Source of the DNA: Dactylellina haptotyla
Taxonomy: Eukaryota > Ascomycota > Orbiliomycetes > Orbiliales > Orbiliaceae
Direction: 5' to 3'
Assembly (NCBI GenBank): GCA_031310005.1
Contig: CM062379.1
Span: 6,882,001 to 6,946,000 of the forward strand
Length of the DNA: 64,000 bases
Made by a program: the position numbers and the translations under genes. Below the pieces are notes generated by a model. It was not told where the DNA came from. It made no database searches and saw nothing but the letters and a program-made list of their open reading frames with translations. Of the stretch, positions 13,691 to 26,004 are shown piece by piece. How positions within the stretch are numbered: position 1 is the stretch's first letter; each line of letters opens with the position of its first letter.

Positions 13691-16600
13691 ATGCAACTCA
13701 CCATCCTCTACGCTCATACGGGCGACTCGTTATCCGTAGACCCTTCCGGCTTCACCACGTACGTAACCCCCCCTCTCCTCCTCCTCCCTGTGCGCCCACC
13801 TCGAAATAGTTCCCAAACCACCGTACTAACGCACTTACCGCAGCGTCGATGAGCTGAAGTCATGGATCGCGGAACAGACCAAAGTCCCCGTCCAAAACCA
13901 GATCCTCACAACCATCAAAGGTACCCTCGTTAAAGCCCAGGCTCTCGTCACAGAGGTACCTCCAACTTTCCTCTCACCGTCTCTCCACGGCACCTATATA
14001 GCTTACAGTTCAATACTAATCACTATCGAAATGCCCAATAGAAAGAACTCTTCCTCTACTCTCGCCAATACATCACCCCGTCCTCCACCAGCGCTCCCCA
14101 CCTTCCCCATCCCCTCCCTCAGCAAACCCTCCTCCCCACCCGACCGCCTCGATAATCAAAACGACCTGATCTCCTGGCGCACCCTCTTCGCCAACCGCGT
14201 CTCCTGGGCCAACTCCATCCTCTCCCACGCCACCACCCTCCTCTCCTCCATCGACTCCACAAACAGGTCCATCTCAGTCATCGACCGCTCCCTCGAAGCC
14301 GCCACCACAAACCTCGAGTCCCACGTCAAAACCTCTGCCGGCAAATACGATGAGCTGAAAACATGGGCCTTCGAAGTCCTCGAGGGGCAGGAAAAGCTCC
14401 TGCGCGGCTGGGAAACCGGTCTTGAAAAGCTCTCCCGCATCCCGATACACAAGGAAGTCGCGAAGGTGGTCGCCGCTGAACACGTGCGCTCCGGCCGCCA
14501 GGTCAAATCCACATCGACCCTGCTCGATATCGTCACCCTCCAGGAGGTGCGCCAGTCCGGTAAGGAACTCGAAGTCATCGCAAGAGATTTCCACACCCGC
14601 GTCCAGGGCCTCGGTAACACCCTCGAGAGCATACGACAACAATCCACTACATTAACGGGCGAGATCCAGCGCGGGTGGAAACGCAACGAGGACCCAAGTG
14701 CGGGAGAGGCGCAGAGCCTCCTCTCGGACATCAGGGCGCTCGTGCAGAAGATCCAGCAGGATGCGGAGCACATCGCCGCCTACCCGAACAGTCCCAAGTC
14801 GATATCGTCGGTGTCTAAGATCGCGCACACGCATACGAAGGACTACCTCCCTTCGCTGGTGCAGTTCGTATCGGAACTCGGCGGACTAGCACAGGCGTCC
14901 ATTCAGAGGAAGAATGTGGCGGCAGGGTTCACCGTGCAGAGCTTGCAGGCGATCAGTAAGCTCGAGCAGAGGCTGTACCAAGATCTGACGAGCGCCGTGA
15001 AGAAGTGCGAGGCCGAGTATGAGGAACGCAGCGGGCCGAGTTATCAAATTCTCACTCTGGTGGTGCATCTGCCTGCGGTGTATAGTTCTTTCCTGGTGGA
15101 GTGCGTGAGACGACGGGAGTGGAGTGAGAAGATGGGACAGGATGGCGCCAAACTGGCGGAGGAGCTTGCTGGGTTGAAAGAGGAGGAGGAGAAGAGACGG
15201 AAGAAGTGGTATAAAGCTACAACGCAGGGCGGGGAGCTTCCTATCAGCTTTTTGCCGTCCGAGACTTCTGGGTCGATTAATATCGAATTAAATTTCCACT
15301 CTGAGAATGGAAATTGGCCGGTGGTCGTGAGGCCCGATTTAGATGTGCTGCTGAATGCGCTGAAGCACATGGAAGGAGCTGACGGGATCGTGAGAGAACT
15401 CGCGCAGCAGATTATCGATCTAGATAAGCCGACGAGACGGCAGAGGAAAGCGACCGCGCCGACGTTGGCCACCCGGGCGTTCAAGATGGGGAGCATACAC
15501 GAGGCCGCCCTGGCAAGTAGCTCTTTTCTGGGGAATGGTGACGAAGCGACACAGATCAAGCGGTTGAGGGAAGATAGAGCCAGGCTCGAGGAACGGGCGA
15601 GAATGTACGAGAGTCGGGTGAGAAAGCTAGAAGATTTACTACACCGACAGCGACCGGGAAATGCTACGGGGGTGCAGTTTGGAATGGGCGCCACCGGTTC
15701 CACAACGACATCGGTTGGAAGCCCGTTGTCAGCAGAGCCCATGTCGAGGAATAGCTCACAGGGAACAGTGATCACACCTATGAATCAGATCACAGGCACA
15801 CCGCAGCCCGGGCACAATAGGCGGATTTCCATGACGAACGACCCAGAGAAGGCACTAGCAATTAGGATTGTCACTTTAGAGAACGATCTTGCGACGGAGA
15901 AGGAGGCGAAGCAGAAACTCGAACAGGAAATTGAGAATCGTATCGAGAATGAAAAGAAGGATTGGAACGAACGGATGACGGAGGCGGACTCTACGAAGAA
16001 GGACCTTCTGGCCAATATCCAAGCGCAGCAGCAGGAGTTCAACACGGAGAGGAAGGAGCTGCAGGATAAGATTGTCGAGATGGAAGAGCAGCTGGAAGGG
16101 TGGAAGACACGAGTTGATGACGTGTACGCGGAACTCGATAGGATGGAGGAGAGTAAGGCTTTAGAGGCGGCGAGAACAAGCGATCTGGGTAGGGAGATGG
16201 AAGGTGCGCATCAACAGTTGGAAGATTATAAGAAGCTCTTGGACGAACACGAGAAGAAGATGACGGATATGCTGGATGAGAACGAGGTTCTGAGGATCAA
16301 TGCAGAAAACTCGGCCGAGCAGCTTAAGAAGGAACTCGAGGTTACGAAGGCATCGTCGGCCGAGAAATCTCAGGAAATTGAGGATTGGCAGACAAGATTT
16401 CTCGCAAAGGATGAATCTCACAGTCTTACCGTAGTAGATCTAGAACGTAAGATCCACGCACTCGAAGCTGCACTCAAAGTCAAGGATACGGAGAACAAGA
16501 AGATCACGACTAAACTCGACAAGGCGACGAAAGAACTCGACACGTTCCGTAGCAAGGTTTCCGGCGTTCTCGTTCAGCCTATCGCCGCGGGTCACGAATC

Positions 16601-17897
16601 ACACCACGAACTTACTCAGACGCAGATACTAGATGTTGACGAGTTAATGGTTCGTCTTGAGGAATTTGTCGGCGAACTGCGCAAGGAAATCGAAACAGAA
16701 CAGGAAACCGTCAAGACCGTGACTCAGAAGAATAAGGTCCTCCAGCAGCGGTTCGAATCGAGAACAGTCAAAACAAAAGACCTCACCCAGAAACTCTACA
16801 CGCATAACGCACGATCCGGCCAGCTCCTCGAGTCACTGGGCTTCAAAGTGATCGTTGACGACGACGGCCGCACTCAAATCATCAGAATATCCCGATCCGG
16901 AAGCGTCGACGGTGGCGACCTGACGAAGAGTATCTCCATGTCGACTAGCTTACCACCCCTACCGAAAGATCTCGACTCCATCGACGAAAAGTTAGCCAAG
17001 GACGTCGCTTTACTCTACTGGATGGACAATGGAGATTCGGAATCCGAATCCGAGAAATACGCTACGTTCTTAAGCTCGATTGGCACTTTCGATCTCGATG
17101 CCTTTGGCGATGCAGTCACCAAGCGCGTCAAGGAAGCGGAACATATGGCGCGAAAATGGCAGAAGCAATGCAGAGACTATCGGGACAAGTACCACCGTGC
17201 GCAAGCGGAAGCCAGCGAAAAGATCGCGTATCGAAGTTTCAAGGAAGGGGATTTGGCGCTGTTCTTGCCGACACGGAATCAAGTCACCCGCCCTTGGGCG
17301 GCTTTCAACGTCGGTGCACCGCATTACTTTTTGCGAGAGGTGGAGGGCCATCGGTTGAAGGCGAGGGATTGGTTGCTCGCTCGTATTTCTAAGGTAGAGC
17401 AGCGCGTTGTCGATTTGAGCAAGAGTTCCACTGGGGCTACTGCTGGCGAGAGGGGTAGCTCCGTGAGCTCGGAGGGTGGTGCCGAAGTCGACGAGGAGAA
17501 TCCGTTCCAGCTTTCTGATGGCCTTAGGTGGTACCTACTAGATGCTGTTGAAGAAGGAAAGTTGGGAGCTCCGAATACACCCGGTTTGAGCAGTAGCACG
17601 ATCGCGGCGGCGAACGTGGATGCCAAGGGTAGTATCAGAGCGAATAAGAAGAGCGCGACTACAGGCGCTAGAAAGACGTTGACAAAGAGTTTGGCACAGA
17701 GTGGTGGGCCGGTTACGGCGGGTGGCGAGACGAGCAGTATTCGCAGCCGAGAGAGTGGTGCAAGTGGTAGAAAGGGGAGTGGAAATAGTGCGAACGGATT
17801 GATTGCGAAACCGACACCGCCTATTACCGCTGTTATGGAGGGTAGTGCGATCGAAGAAGGGGAGGAGGTTCCTCAAAGCCCGAGGACTGTGAGATAG
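13691..17897 (+). CDS. ATG11: Autophagy-related protein 11 (selective autophagy scaffold)
   Basis: Exons 13691-13758 and 13844-13955 encode the N-terminal ubiquitin-like start (MQLTILYAHTG..., then VDELKSWIAEQT). Exon 3 begins at 14042 with KELFLYSR, matching the conserved TEKE-aromatic block. The long downstream frame runs to 17897, giving about 1,330 residues, normal for fungal Atg11. Dense coiled coil spans nt 15540-16800. The C-terminal Atg11/FIP200 domain is clear at about nt 17220-17400 (GDLALFLPTRN, then PHYFLREVEGHR). Atg11 links cargo receptors to the Atg1 kinase at the phagophore assembly site in selective autophagy (pexophagy, mitophagy). The open frame entered at 14042 is not the frame used from about 14123 onward. 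A GT-AG segment of 43 bp (14080-14122) would restore frame, but its donor (GTCCTC) is weak and it lacks a CTAAC site. The alternative is a one-base indel in a C-rich stretch. Family is secure; residues around 72-90 are not. Confidence 0.9.
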
Positions 17898-18562
17898 GCG
17901 AATTCAGTTGAGGTTTCACTTCTTTTGGGGTTTTAGCGGAAGGGAGTGAGATGTGGTGATATGGGATTTCTTTTGGTATGGTCTTTCTTTGTCGTTTCTG
18001 TTCTGCCTTGCTTTATTGTGCTGGTGTTTATCTACATCAAATATCAGAGCGAGGCGTCCATGGAAATTTATTGGGATATATAATCTTGCGGGATTGATCG
18101 ATTGTACCTTTTTTTCGCATATGCTGCCACATATTGCTATGTCATCTGTGGATTTGGAATCGGTTATTACCTTTGAGGTTTTGTGCGATATCGAGATTGG
18201 GAATACATATGTTATTACTATTTGTTTGTTTTTAGCTCCATTGTGTGTTCTTTTGTCCTTTTGTTTTCTTGTAGCTACTCGCGGTTTTGCTTGGTTCTTG
18301 TGATTTGGCATTTTAGATTATTAGGGCTATGCGTATTCTAGATACTTTACTAGGTAGATGTTTAATATTGGTTATAGATCAGTTATAAGAATCTGTTGAA
18401 GATAAGCTTGGTGCTTTGATCTCAGGACCTTCAGGAAGGTCATCATTGAGACAAATAAGATTTCCCTGTTAATCGGGATATATACCCATTTAGGGGAGAC
18501 AACATTCCTTGAATGCGAGTTAAATCGAAAATTCAGAGAGAAGCTAAAAAGAAGTCCTTCGT
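17898..18562. other. Convergent 3' intergenic region (ATG11 / methyltransferase)
   Basis: About 660 bp of T-rich DNA shared by two converging 3' ends. A rightward 116-codon frame (17953-18303) encodes mostly hydrophobic residues because of the T-rich composition; I do not support it as a gene. Confidence 0.55.
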
Positions 18563-19492
18563 TTACTTCTTCTTAGTGAAGAGAATGAGAGTGGCATTGA
18601 CACCACCAAACAACTGTTCCTTTCCTTTCTCCACGCCAGCCGCCCAGAGGGCCTCCTCGACCTCCCTTCTCATAATCTTACAGATGTCCTGCTCGGTTCC
18701 GGCGAGCTCAGGGTGAGCTTCGCGCCATCTGATAACAGGGCTGGCAGTTCCCATCACGAGCTCAATCTGCTCCACAGTCGCAGGAGGGGAGTATTTAAAG
18801 AACTCCGTAGCTGGGAAAGACTTTTCGTCCGTTCCCCACTCGTAGCGAAGGAAAGAGGACTCATCGAACTCAGGTACCGGTGGGTCTACAGTCCATGGTC
18901 GTGGTTGGTGAACATAAAGTTTCTCGTTGATCCTATTACCTTCCTCAAGGTACGGTTCAATGCTGTCTCGCAGCTTGTCAACCGCAGCCTGGACGGCTTC
19001 GTAATTTGGTGTTGGAGGACCACAGTTGATATGAGCGCCGGTCCAAAGAGCAACGGTACCACCGGGCTTGAGCGTCTTGGCGGCCTGGTGCCAAAATTTG
19101 GGCATATCAAACCAATGGGAAGCTGTGGCCGAAGTGATAACGTCGATACTGCCATCTGCGATAGGCGGCTCGAGGGCAGAGCCAAGATCCTCTGCTGCAG
19201 CAACCTCGAAACGGATCGGTTCCGAGGTGGCGGTAGTCCCGCCCAACGCCTTGGCTGCACTAATCATGCCCTCCGAAGGATCGATTCCAATTGCATGAGC
19301 AAACTGTTGGCCAAGGTTGCTGACGGCTGTGCCTGGGCCGCAGCCTACGTCGAGCATGGTATCAAACTCGCCACCCTTCGCGGAATGGTAGTCGATTATG
19401 AGCTGGTACAGGTTCGGATGGTAGTCGCGCCTGTATTTGGCGTATGCCCCGCCATCTTCTTTGCTGAAGTTGCGGAACGTTTTTTCAGACAT
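18563..19492 (-). CDS. Class I SAM-dependent methyltransferase (TMT1-like)
   Basis: Intronless, 309 residues. The Rossmann motif I is clear at residues 48-54 (LDVGCGPGT), followed by the acidic ribose-binding strand (IGIDPSEGM), the post-motif region ITSATASHWFDMPKF and the motif III-like LKPGGTVALWTG. The HWFD box and overall plan match yeast trans-aconitate 3-methyltransferase Tmt1 and the many related fungal small-molecule methyltransferases of about 300 residues. It should transfer a methyl group from S-adenosylmethionine to a small acid or metabolite in the cytosol. The actual substrate cannot be read from sequence. It lies tail-to-tail with ATG11 and in line with the next leftward gene, with 900 bp between them. 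The start ATG at 19492 gives MSEKTFRNFSKED, a typical start for the family. Confidence 0.85.
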   Translation of the reverse strand: MSEKTFRNFSKEDGGAYAKYRRDYHPNLYQLIIDYHSAKGGEFDTMLDVGCGPGTAVSNLGQQFAHAIGIDPSEGMISAAKALGGTTATSEPIRFEVAAAEDLGSALEPPIADGSIDVITSATASHWFDMPKFWHQAAKTLKPGGTVALWTGAHINCGPPTPNYEAVQAAVDKLRDSIEPYLEEGNRINEKLYVHQPRPWTVDPPVPEFDESSFLRYEWGTDEKSFPATEFFKYSPPATVEQIELVMGTASPVIRWREAHPELAGTEQDICKIMRREVEEALWAAGVEKGKEQLFGGVNATLILFTKKK

Positions 19493-20392
19493 TTTTGAAA
19501 GGGGAGCTTTTGAGCTGAAAAAAGAGATATCGTAAGAACAGTAGATGATTTCTTATTTTTGGAGGTGGGATTACAAATTTTTGAAGAATGAATTCCAATT
19601 GATGATTCCTATCCCTTTTTATTTTCGATATTTCCAGCTTCAAACTTCCACAGTTCATTGAACAGCAATGGACGATTTAAAAGGATCCAGAGACGCCGCA
19701 ACGACAGGTGCGGAGTTCACGGGACCTGCTTGCCGGCTCCACAATTTTTTTCTTGTGTTTCGTAAAGCCACCGCGCCGGATACGAAAAAGAATCCGACCC
19801 TCGGATGGTTTAACGTTATGAGTTATGGCCGTAACTCACCGGATGTACGTCGCCCAACCGACGTTCAAGGCAATTTATCTGCTACGGGACAAACTAAAAA
19901 TAAACTAGACCTGGTTCGCCGTTTTGACCATGTGGTGCTATTCCCAAAACCGGTAGACGCTTTCCTCGTTGCGCACAAACACTCTCAGACCTTTCCAAGT
20001 GAATAGCGCGATTTTCTCACGTTTGAAGTTCTGCACATTGCGTGCTCGAGTTGGTTAGATAAGAACTTTACGGGTCTGATTAGATAGGAGGGAATTTCTC
20101 GTCTAAAATTTATTGTCTTTATCCATATGTATAGTATATCTTTGTCGTGGAAAGAATGAAAAAAAACATGTAAGGGGTAGTGATAATAAAATAATAATGA
20201 TGTGGAAGAACGTGTATCTGTACAGAATAACTCAGATTCAGATTTCCTCCGTATGTAGCCGTAATATTCATAACCAAACAAATGAAACCCGCTAAACCTT
20301 CACTGATAAACAAATGCCCTCCCGGTATTAGAAAAACAGAAAACGCCAGACTATATGGTATACAATTATGAAAAGGATTAAAAATAGTTCAG
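19493..20392. other. Intergenic region upstream of the methyltransferase
   Basis: About 900 bp. It holds the promoter of the leftward methyltransferase on the left and AT-rich 3' DNA of the Pth11-like gene on the right. A 112-codon rightward frame (19668-20006) has no recognisable domain. No other feature seen. Confidence 0.5.
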
Positions 20393-22057
20393 TTAACTCC
20401 TGGATATTGTTGGTGAAGACGGCCGCCTGGTATATGTCCTCTCCGGCCGAGGTACATTTCTCATCGATCCCGCCGAATCGTCATCTTCCCGCTGTTGTTC
20501 CAGGTCGTCTGTCAAGAAAAAGGTTCGGGTAATATCCGGTTCTGAATCGTTTGCTGTTCTCTGCATGATATCCGGTGGCGATAACGGTGATGGCTGGCTC
20601 TGTTCAACGGCCGTGGAAGCAGTCTTCGTTTGTCTTTCGGACTTGAAATCTCCTAGTTCGACGTAGGTGTTATCGGGTGGAGCGATGGTACCTCCGCCTG
20701 ACATAGTTAGTTCTGCGGTCCCGCCTGCCGAAAAACTGAGGAACTTGCCGGCTCCTCTAAAGAATTGGTGTCGTTCGAATATGCTCATGCCACGTCCGGT
20801 GATGGTTGAATTAGGTCCACCAGTGGTTCGCTCGCGTACTCCTTTGAAGAATTTGATCATGACCTGGTTGAGCGCCGGGAGGGAGACGATAATCGCTGCC
20901 AGACTACTCTCCAGGATGCCCCAGAATGCTACGCCCGTGGCGTTCCAAGTCAGGTCGAAAGATTCCAACATGATCCGGTAGAAGACATAGAGCCGGATGG
21001 CGCTAGATACCTGTTTTTCTTTGTGAGCGTGCGGTCGGAGAATATGAAGTAGATGGCTAGAGGTTGGATACAAGACATACCATGGTAAACACACCGAGAA
21101 TGAGAAGAAATATCAGATTGAATTTCTTTCCTGATGCGAGCGGTAGCCTCACCAGGACTACTAGAGGAGGGAATATAGTGAGTGCATCGAGTATGATGTG
21201 GCCTGCGATGAGTAGGCCATAGGCGAGCATACTCCTGGCGCCGACGCATGTGCCATCGAACTGCGATTGAAGCCTAAAACTGTTGTGGGCGACGGGTACA
21301 CCGCAGTCGAAAACTTCAAATAAAACGCATGCGATCATGAACAAGTACGATAGAGTATTGACGAAGTAGAGATATCGTTGCTGGGTAGGTGATTGTAGAT
21401 GAGCAAGACGGAGGAAAAGATGTATGATCGAGCATCTACAAAGGTGGAGTGTGCAAAATAGGAATATGACATGAAGAAATTCCAGCTGCCAATAGCACGA
21501 AGCATCAGTGATCAATCCACGCTTAGTATAAGAATTAGCAATGCAACTTACAACTAGGAAGGCGTATATATCTTTCATAGAATTATCGTACAGATGGTAT
21601 CCAAGACCACTCCCAAAAGTGGCTAAGACAGCGAAAAATACGTAAGCACGTTGTATTTATCACTAGGATATCATTTCAGCACTCACCAGTTACGTTGACT
21701 ACATTGAGAGCGCAATAGAATAGCTAGCAATACAGTCAGTTGAAAGTCGATTGCATATAGATAACCCCGTATGAGTAAGATGTAACTTACAAAAGCAGCA
21801 AGCATAACCCAATCATCTGTACCGAACACTCCTCGGCTCCTCACCCAAAGACGAAGCGATACGGTTCCAGTTGCAAGACTAATAAGAACGGCGCCGCTCA
21901 TAAAGCAGTAAAACGTGTTGATCGGGGGAACATAGTCGGGGTCGATAGCTAAGGGGAACTGAAAGTTCTCTCCATTAGGAAGATTTTTGAACAGCGGGAA
22001 TAAAGTTCGAAGGTATTCCCTATCCGCATCGGTTTGGCGATTGGGTGGTGCCCACAT
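20393..22057 (-). CDS. Pth11-like / fungal rhodopsin-domain seven-helix membrane protein
   Basis: Five exons on the minus strand (22057-21791, 21723-21687, 21622-21552, 21485-21081, 21010-20393) give 465 residues. The joins are in phase and fall in conserved-looking sequence (MLAAF|LFYCALNVVNVT|ATFGSGLGYH...AFLV|LEFLH...FTM|VSSAIRLYV). Seven hydrophobic helices span about residues 40-330. The family hallmarks are the FGTDDWVML box after helix 2, an extracellular GLGYHLYD-type loop, paired conserved Cys in the loops, and FDLTWN before the last helix. The cytosolic tail of about 135 residues is Ser/Thr/Pro-rich with acidic patches. The family resembles Magnaporthe Pth11, a non-canonical GPCR that senses surface cues, but this subfamily has no CFEM domain. 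The ligand is unknown. Exon 4 (37 nt as exon 2 in gene order) is short. Function as a receptor is inferred from family. Confidence 0.85.
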
Positions 22058-25040
22058 TATTGTGTCTGTAGACGATATTCTGCCTGTAGCAAGAGAGACT
22101 AGAACCGAAAATCCGTATCATAAAGGTTCCTCCCCTTCCTCCACCAGTATTGTCCCTTGCATTGACTAAAACATACTCCAGCCGAGAAGCCCGTTTCCGA
22201 GAATATTTGGGTAGCAAGATCCGGTCTTAGACCCAGACCTTCAATCGGCGGTGTCGTGAGAAATGAAAAAATATTGTCGTTCCCAAAAAAGAAGGCAAGG
22301 AAGAAACAATAATCGTGCAACTATCAATGGGGCCATGGGCAATATATTCGCTAATGCACCCACCGCCCTGCACCCACCACCTGTATTTCTCTTGGGATTT
22401 GGGAACGAGCGAAGCCATGAATGGCCTGACGAGCGCAGGGGTGCATAGTGGGTCCTCAACCACCACTCCATGGGTCCTAGGAGTCGGGGAAAACCTTGTT
22501 TCTCAGCACTCGGAACAAGACCCCAGAACCAGGCAAATCTGCGTCGTGCAAACCTTCGTCTTGGTCCAAGTCGTGGCAAAATTAATACAATCGTAATACT
22601 ACGGGATTTTTGTATATTGCGCTCCGTAGCAGAATCTCGAAAGTCGACCAATCCGTCAGCCGGCTACGCGGGGATATGATTTGACGAGGGCGCTAGCAAA
22701 GGAGAGGAATGGAGGAATGTGGGCCTCCTAGCCCCCGAGATGGGTCCTGAGCCTGCCCTTGATCTCAAACACAGATGAGGTACCTGCTCGGCTACTCCGC
22801 AATTCGTTTCGTCGCTATCCTGTAGGTGGTAATCAGTAGGTTCTTCAAGAAGGGACAAGTAAAACCAAGTGCATGGCACAAAACGAGGGAATAGCATTTT
22901 CTGCAAGAATGTCTGAGATCTGCGATACCGTGAATGTTCTCGCCAGATATGTTTCTGAAGGCGATATAAATCGGGAAAAGCGTGGGCGTCCAGTGTGAAA
23001 ATGGACCACTTGGCGCAGCCGTAGCGGGCTACTCCGTGCCATGATAGGTTGAATCGGAGTTGCACAGACCTGCTACAGAGACTGAATGCACGTAATTGAT
23101 AATTGTTACTCCGAAAGATAGAGTCTCTCCACTTCCCATCTGATGCTTTGACACAAGGGGGGGCTCGAGAGTGGCCAGGAAACTATCCTGACTCAGGCCT
23201 TCTCACAGTTGTCCCCTCGGATCTAACGTCGAAGAGGATCAAGCGCTGTGGTACATCTTTCACCCGTTCTGATGGAAAAAGCGAAATTTATGGTGTCTGA
23301 ATCTGCAGGAGAGAAAAAGGCACAAGCCATATCCCACCTTTCGACATGAGCAGATTGGTCATCACACAATATTCAGATCATTGTAACCCGGAGGTGTGGT
23401 ACCTCGAACAAGGCGACTGTCATCAAGAGATAGGCACCATGCATAAGGAGTTATTATCTTACTCCATCGAAAAAGACCAGGATATGGCTAACTGTGTTTG
23501 TAACATCAGGATTTGTTACTGGGTGCGGAAAAGGCAGCCTTGCACTGTAACCAACACAAATATCGGGATTATGGATGATACAATTGTGGAGACTGAGCAG
23601 CATATAGTTAGTCTCCACTTTTGGGCGCTCGCGAACCATTCCCAACAAAGCCGTTGTTTGGGACGAAACTCCGAACGTACATTTCGTATTCGGGTTTCGA
23701 TTAGTCGAGCAGCAGGACGCTCTAGGCATGGCAGGCGTTGACGCGCGTGAAGACGGTGATACTTTTTACTTACTGAAGGAGATTCAACAAAATATTAATT
23801 ATTTCGAAATCACGGAAATACAAATGATAATATTTCCGTCTACATTGATACCCGCGTATTTAGTGTAGGATTATTGATTTAAAGTTCGATAAGTTTCAAA
23901 CGCTGCAAAAAAAATACGATCTGGGTGCCCACTTATTAAACTTTCGCATTCTCAACTGTAAGTGCACAGACTGGGTAGAATGGTCCGCTCCAACCAGCTA
24001 ATGCAATGTTAACTTTGGATAAAACAGTAGGTTTGTAGGATTGCCCTGGAGCGTAGCCAATAGCAATTTCATGAGAGAAACACTTTCGCAATTGTCAAGC
24101 CCAACTGGACGAGAGAAATCATCTCGGGATAAGGCAGCGAAGCCGCACCGTTCTCCGGCCCTTCTTTTAGCCCCCGCGTGTGTGCTGGGCTGCGATGTCT
24201 TGTCCTATAATATAATTATCTTGTCAGTTTTAATGCCCATCAACTGCCGGCTCTTGCCCCAATTTTGACTAGTATCGACTTGAACCCCGAACAAACCCTT
24301 AAGGGTCGATCAAGTACGAGCCAAAACATGCCACCCCATGCAGAAAAACGGTGATCGTTAAACTTAAACTACTATCGATCATATGAGCAATATATAACAG
24401 AGGTCAAAGTACTTACTTAAATTTGTTTTGTGGTCTATGTATAATGTCGACCAACATTTATCGAATATGACGGGGGAAGATGTGAATCAAAATTTGAGTA
24501 ATATATGTTGAACTATCACGAGTGGATACCACGGAACACCGAAACAAACTCTGTAGGTTTGCAGATGATTCCTTAATTTGTACCATCTCGTGGTTTCACT
24601 CTCAAGAGTAGTAGAAATTAGTTTGTTTACGATTAATTAAAAGATTCAATCCATTGAAACGATTCCAATTAACTTAAATACTTACTTCTCGCAGGTAAGA
24701 CAAAAAGTTCGCAATTTAGGAATACGAGCCTGAGCCTGTCTATTTCGCGATTCCTCTGGCCACCCACGCGGAATACCGCTGTTTATTCGGGGTTCTTAAG
24801 CAACCGAGTTTAAATTTTACACAACTTTCAATATGAAGTCGGTATCTATTTTTGGAAGATTGATTCGCATTTTAAAATATAAAGTGAACTGCAACATCTT
24901 ATCTAGAAGCGTCGTGGCAACGAAAACAAGGTATATTCACAAACGTAACATATGAACTCAACTAATTCTATACGTCATATTTCTTCCACCCCCTTCTCTC
25001 TACAATAAAGACTCTTAACTATAAGCAATGAAAAACTCCT
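22058..25040. other. Gene-poor region, 22.1-25.0 kb
   Basis: About 3 kb without a supportable gene. The left 1.2 kb has balanced composition and short frames on both strands. From about 23,740 the DNA is markedly AT-rich. Several GTAAGT-like sites occur on either strand (for example near 24,410 and 24,690), but no open frames connect them. It may hold decayed accessory DNA or long regulatory sequence. I see no terminal repeats or transposase motifs. Confidence 0.45.
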
Positions 25041-25592
25041 TTACGAGTCTTCAGATTTGACGGCCAACAATTGCTCCAAATTTTGGGGACCAAAGTTCTC
25101 CGTGTGCCAAATTTCCCTCTCTTTCTCTCCAAGCAACATTCCCGCCTTTCTGACACCCTCGTGAGTAACAGTCAATGCTCCCTTGAAAAAGTAAATGTTG
25201 CCATCAGGCAATGGAATCTCCCCCGTAAATGTGCTTCCAAAAGTCCACTTTTCGATATAGATTTCTGCCGGAGAGAAGTCTATGAAGAGTGGAGCTACCT
25301 CAGTGCCATTAATAGCAGTGATCCTAGCACCACCGAACTCCTCAACTGGATCCCATTGGTATTCGAACTCGACATCAATAGGCTTCGGGATAGGTTCGCC
25401 TTCGCCGACGCTTCGAAAAAGACTTAAAGTGAACGTCTCCGTCGGGAGTGCCTTAGCAACAGCGGTTTTGTGTATTTCTATGGGTGCTTGGACTTCCTCC
25501 CTTGAGAAAATGCCAAAGAAGCTGGGAGCGCTAGGAGCGCTGATTGGTGGCACATAAAACTGAGGTGGTGGAGCGCTTGGAGGGAACGACAT
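25041..25592 (-). CDS. Hypothetical protein with proline-rich N-terminus
   Basis: Intronless frame of 183 residues from ATG 25592 (MSFPPSAPPPQFYVPP). The frame stays open 19 codons further upstream, but that extension is AT-rich and uncharacteristic. The first 30 residues are Pro/Ser-rich; the rest has alternating hydrophobic and polar residues typical of beta structure (VEFEYQWDPVEEFGGARI, then IYIEKWTFGSTF). No signal peptide or membrane helix. I do not recognise the family. Support for a real gene: sensible codon use, a complete frame, and a TATATAAG element about 160 bp upstream on the same strand. Its place in an AT-rich, gene-poor area suggests a lineage-restricted gene. Confidence 0.6.
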   Translation of the reverse strand: MSFPPSAPPPQFYVPPISAPSAPSFFGIFSREEVQAPIEIHKTAVAKALPTETFTLSLFRSVGEGEPIPKPIDVEFEYQWDPVEEFGGARITAINGTEVAPLFIDFSPAEIYIEKWTFGSTFTGEIPLPDGNIYFFKGALTVTHEGVRKAGMLLGEKEREIWHTENFGPQNLEQLLAVKSEDS

Positions 25593-26004
25593 TTCGATTT
25601 TATAACTGATCAAGAAGAATTTGTAGAAATAAATATTCTTCAGAAACAAAAAACTTCCGATTTCAGGCTTGGAGTATGTTGCTAATGTTTGTTAAAGGCT
25701 TTGCTGTCAATATAGTGTTATTGCTCCTCGTCGCAGTGAGGATACCTCTCTTATATAGATGGGAAATCCGTCTGGATTCATTTCATCATTCCGCGTACCG
25801 CTATAGATACTTTGAGATTGTTAGCTGAGAAAAAGCCACAACATTCACGGGCTTGCAATTTTCAGGGATTATGCTATAGTAGCAAGATAAAATATCAACT
25901 CTTTTTACGAATATCGATAATGATTAGAGAATATAATGTTCAGCCTCACACGTTTAACCAAACTGCCCTCGACATATCAGGCCATGGATGCGGGTACCCA
26001 CAGT
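25593..26004. other. Promoter region of the leftward hypothetical gene
   Basis: About 410 bp, AT-rich, containing the TATATAAG element. Nothing else seen. Confidence 0.5.
25750..25757 (-). promoter_or_regulatory. Candidate TATA box for the leftward hypothetical gene
   Basis: On the minus strand this reads TATATAAG, 158 bp before the ATG at 25592. It supports 25041-25592 being transcribed leftward. Confidence 0.45.

Noticed and set aside
17953-18303. Hydrophobic 116-codon rightward frame after ATG11
   Set aside because: The hydrophobicity follows from T-rich 3' UTR composition; no start context, domain or neighbour logic.
18713-19498. 261-codon rightward frame opposite the methyltransferase
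   Set aside because: Antisense shadow of a clear methyltransferase frame.
19668-20006. 112-codon rightward frame between the methyltransferase and the Pth11-like gene
   Set aside because: No recognisable domain, and it covers the likely promoter of the leftward methyltransferase.
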